From: an uncultured Clostridia bacterium
GTDB taxonomy: Bacteria > Bacillota > Clostridia > Oscillospirales > Acutalibacteraceae
DNA: 7,025 bases
Reading direction: 5' to 3'
Assembly: GCA_945926705.1 (NCBI GenBank)
Contig: CAMEMA010000050.1
Span: forward strand, 1-7,025
Shown in pieces: positions 5,390 to 7,025 of this stretch. Below the pieces are notes generated by a model. The model did not search any database, was not told the origin of the DNA, and saw only the letters and a list, made by a program, of their open reading frames with translations. Position numbers and translations under genes: made by a program. Numbering within the stretch: the first letter of the stretch is position 1; every line of letters begins with the position of its first letter.

Positions 5390-7025
5390 TTGAAATTTAA
5401 AATAGAATCCGATTATAAACTGTGTGGAGACCAAAAAAACGCTGTAGAATCTTTGTCCCGCGGTATAAAAAACGGAAATAAAGAACAGACTTTACTCGGG
5501 GTTACAGGTTCAGGAAAAACTTTCACAATGGCCAATATAATTGAACAAGTTCAAAAACCTACTCTTGTATTAGCACATAACAAAACACTCGCAGCACAAC
5601 TTTGTTCAGAATTTAAAACATTTTTTCCGCACAATGCAGTAGAATATTTTGTTTCATATTATGATTACTATCAACCCGAGTCATATATAGCAGCAACTGA
5701 CACTTATATAGAAAAGGATTCTTCCATAAATGATGAAATAGATAAACTTCGACATTCAGCCACTTCTGCCCTTTCTGAAAGAAATGACGTTATTATAGTA
5801 GCAAGCATATCGTGTATTTACAGTTTAGGAAATCCGATAGATTATAAAACCATGGTAATTTCATTACGTCCCGATACAGAAAAAAGCCGAGATGAATTAA
5901 TAAAAAAACTTGTTGAACTTCAGTACGAGAGAAATGATGTTAATTTTACAAGAAATAAATTCCGAGTGAGAGGAGATACCATTGAAATATTTCCTGCGGC
6001 TTCTTCAGGAAGTGCAATACGAGTGGAATTTTTCGGGGATTATATAGATAGAATTTGTCAAGTAAACCCTCTTACGGGTGAAATTACAGCAATTTTAAAG
6101 CATGCTGCGATATATCCCGCTTCACACTATATTGTTCCGAAAGAAAAACTTATAAAATCAATTCAAAAATTAAAGGATGAAATGTATCAACGAGTAAAGT
6201 ATTTCAGAGAAAATGGTAAACTTATAGAAGCTCAAAGGATCGAACAAAGAGTAAATTATGATACTGAAATGCTTGAAGAAATAGGTTTTTGCAAAGGAAT
6301 AGAAAATTATTCACGAGTACTTTCGGGGCGCCCTATAGGAAGCACTCCTTTTACGCTTTTTGATTATTTTCCCAAAGACTTTCTGATGTTTATCGATGAA
6401 TCGCATGTTACGCTTCCTCAAGCAAGAGCTATGTATGCCGGCGACAGATCAAGAAAAGAAAATTTGATAGAATACGGATTCAGACTGCCTTCTGCATATG
6501 ACAATCGACCCATGACTTTTAACGAATTTTATTCAAAAATAAATAAAGTCATATTCGTAAGTGCAACTCCGGGAGATTTTGAGCTTGAAAAAAGTCAAAA
6601 TTTAGTTGAGCAAGTAATACGTCCAACCGGACTGCTAGATCCGAAAATTTCAGTGCGACCTATTTTGGGACAAATAGATGATTTAATACACGAAATAAAT
6701 TTAAGAACTAAGAAAAACGAAAGAGTACTTATAACCACTTTAACCAAACAAATGGCCGAAGACCTCACCTCTTATTTGAAAGACGCAGATATAAAAGTAA
6801 CATATATGCATAGTGATATAGATACTATGGAACGAATGGAAATTGTGCGTGATTTGCGTTTAGGAAAAGTGGACGTACTGGTAGGAATCAATCTTTTACG
6901 TGAAGGACTTGATATTCCTGAAGTTTCACTTGTAGCTATACTGGATGCGGACAAAGAAGGTTTTTTGCGTTCCGAACGCTCTTTAACCCAAACCATAGGA
7001 AGAGCGGCTCGACATGCCAATGGAC
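5390..7025 (+). CDS. uvrB: Excinuclease ABC subunit UvrB (partial, C-terminus beyond edge)
   Basis: UvrB is the damage-verifying helicase-like subunit of nucleotide excision repair; it receives lesions from UvrA and recruits UvrC for incision. The visible 545 codons cover nearly all the ATPase core: Walker A GVTGSGKT (37-44), the DNA-clamping beta-hairpin around YYDYYQPESYI (90-100), RHSATSAL (121-128), IYPASHY (241-247), the helicase motif DESH (336-339), GDRSRKENLIEYGFRLPSA (351-369), motif V LREGLDIPEV (503-512) and motif VI QTIGRAARHANG (534-545). UvrB is usually 650-670 residues, so roughly the last 110-120, including the UvrC-binding UVR motif, lie off the right edge. The start is TTG at 5390 with a good ribosome binding site. 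There is no internal stop or frameshift. uvrA and uvrC, often neighbours in Bacillota, are not in the window but could lie downstream. It is transcribed divergently from the natAB-like operon. Confidence 0.97.
   Translation, partial: MKFKIESDYKLCGDQKNAVESLSRGIKNGNKEQTLLGVTGSGKTFTMANIIEQVQKPTLVLAHNKTLAAQLCSEFKTFFPHNAVEYFVSYYDYYQPESYIAATDTYIEKDSSINDEIDKLRHSATSALSERNDVIIVASISCIYSLGNPIDYKTMVISLRPDTEKSRDELIKKLVELQYERNDVNFTRNKFRVRGDTIEIFPAASSGSAIRVEFFGDYIDRICQVNPLTGEITAILKHAAIYPASHYIVPKEKLIKSIQKLKDEMYQRVKYFRENGKLIEAQRIEQRVNYDTEMLEEIGFCKGIENYSRVLSGRPIGSTPFTLFDYFPKDFLMFIDESHVTLPQARAMYAGDRSRKENLIEYGFRLPSAYDNRPMTFNEFYSKINKVIFVSATPGDFELEKSQNLVEQVIRPTGLLDPKISVRPILGQIDDLIHEINLRTKKNERVLITTLTKQMAEDLTSYLKDADIKVTYMHSDIDTMERMEIVRDLRLGKVDVLVGINLLREGLDIPEVSLVAILDADKEGFLRSERSLTQTIGRAARHANG

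Noticed and set aside
6772..7020. Minus-strand Ser/Arg-rich open frame opposite uvrB
   Set aside because: It is the exact complement of helicase motifs V and VI of UvrB; composition is an artefact of the conserved coding strand.
1..7025. Mobile element, CRISPR array, toxin-antitoxin or defence system
   Set aside because: No transposase, integrase, terminal inverted repeats, spaced direct repeats or nuclease outside repair families was seen. RecJ and UvrB are standard housekeeping forms with complete motifs, not defence variants.

Overview
The window is A+T-rich DNA (about 30% G+C by eye) carrying core bacterial genes. Low G+C, AAGGAG-type ribosome binding sites, frequent TTG starts, a long RecJ with an extra C-terminal region, a RelA/SpoT-type gene next to recJ, and a NatA/NatB-like transporter all suggest a low-GC Bacillota, probably a clostridial anaerobe. 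The genus cannot be read from the sequence.

Layout: five genes run leftward and one runs rightward from a divergent promoter region. On the minus strand, from right to left, are natA-like (ABC ATPase, 5246-4512), natB-like (ABC-2 permease, 4519-3350), a hairpin terminator at 3325-3295 with a candidate promoter inside it, tcdA (tRNA t6A-cyclising dehydratase, 3291-2551), recJ (5'-3' ssDNA exonuclease, 2537-468) and the first 161 codons of a rel-type (p)ppGpp hydrolase/synthetase (484 to the window edge). On the plus strand uvrB starts at 5390 and runs off the right edge after 545 codons.

Two minus-strand transcription units are likely: natAB, driven by a perfect-consensus promoter (TTGACA, 17 bp, TATAAT), and tcdA-recJ-rel, with a 13-nt gap and a 17-nt overlap that imply translational coupling. 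The uvrB promoter lies back-to-back with the natA promoter, and the two -35 hexamers overlap. uvrB and recJ serve DNA repair, tcdA serves tRNA maturation and rel serves the stringent response; natAB is predicted to be a membrane exporter.

The coding content is ordinary. I saw no mobile element, CRISPR array, RNA gene, toxin-antitoxin pair or defence system, and no new multi-gene system. The most interesting signals are regulatory: the shared -35 region, the promoter embedded in a terminator, the unusual tcdA start, the missing apt gene between recJ and rel, and a His-to-Gln change in the Rel hydrolase motif. No stretch longer than about 145 bases lacks a gene.
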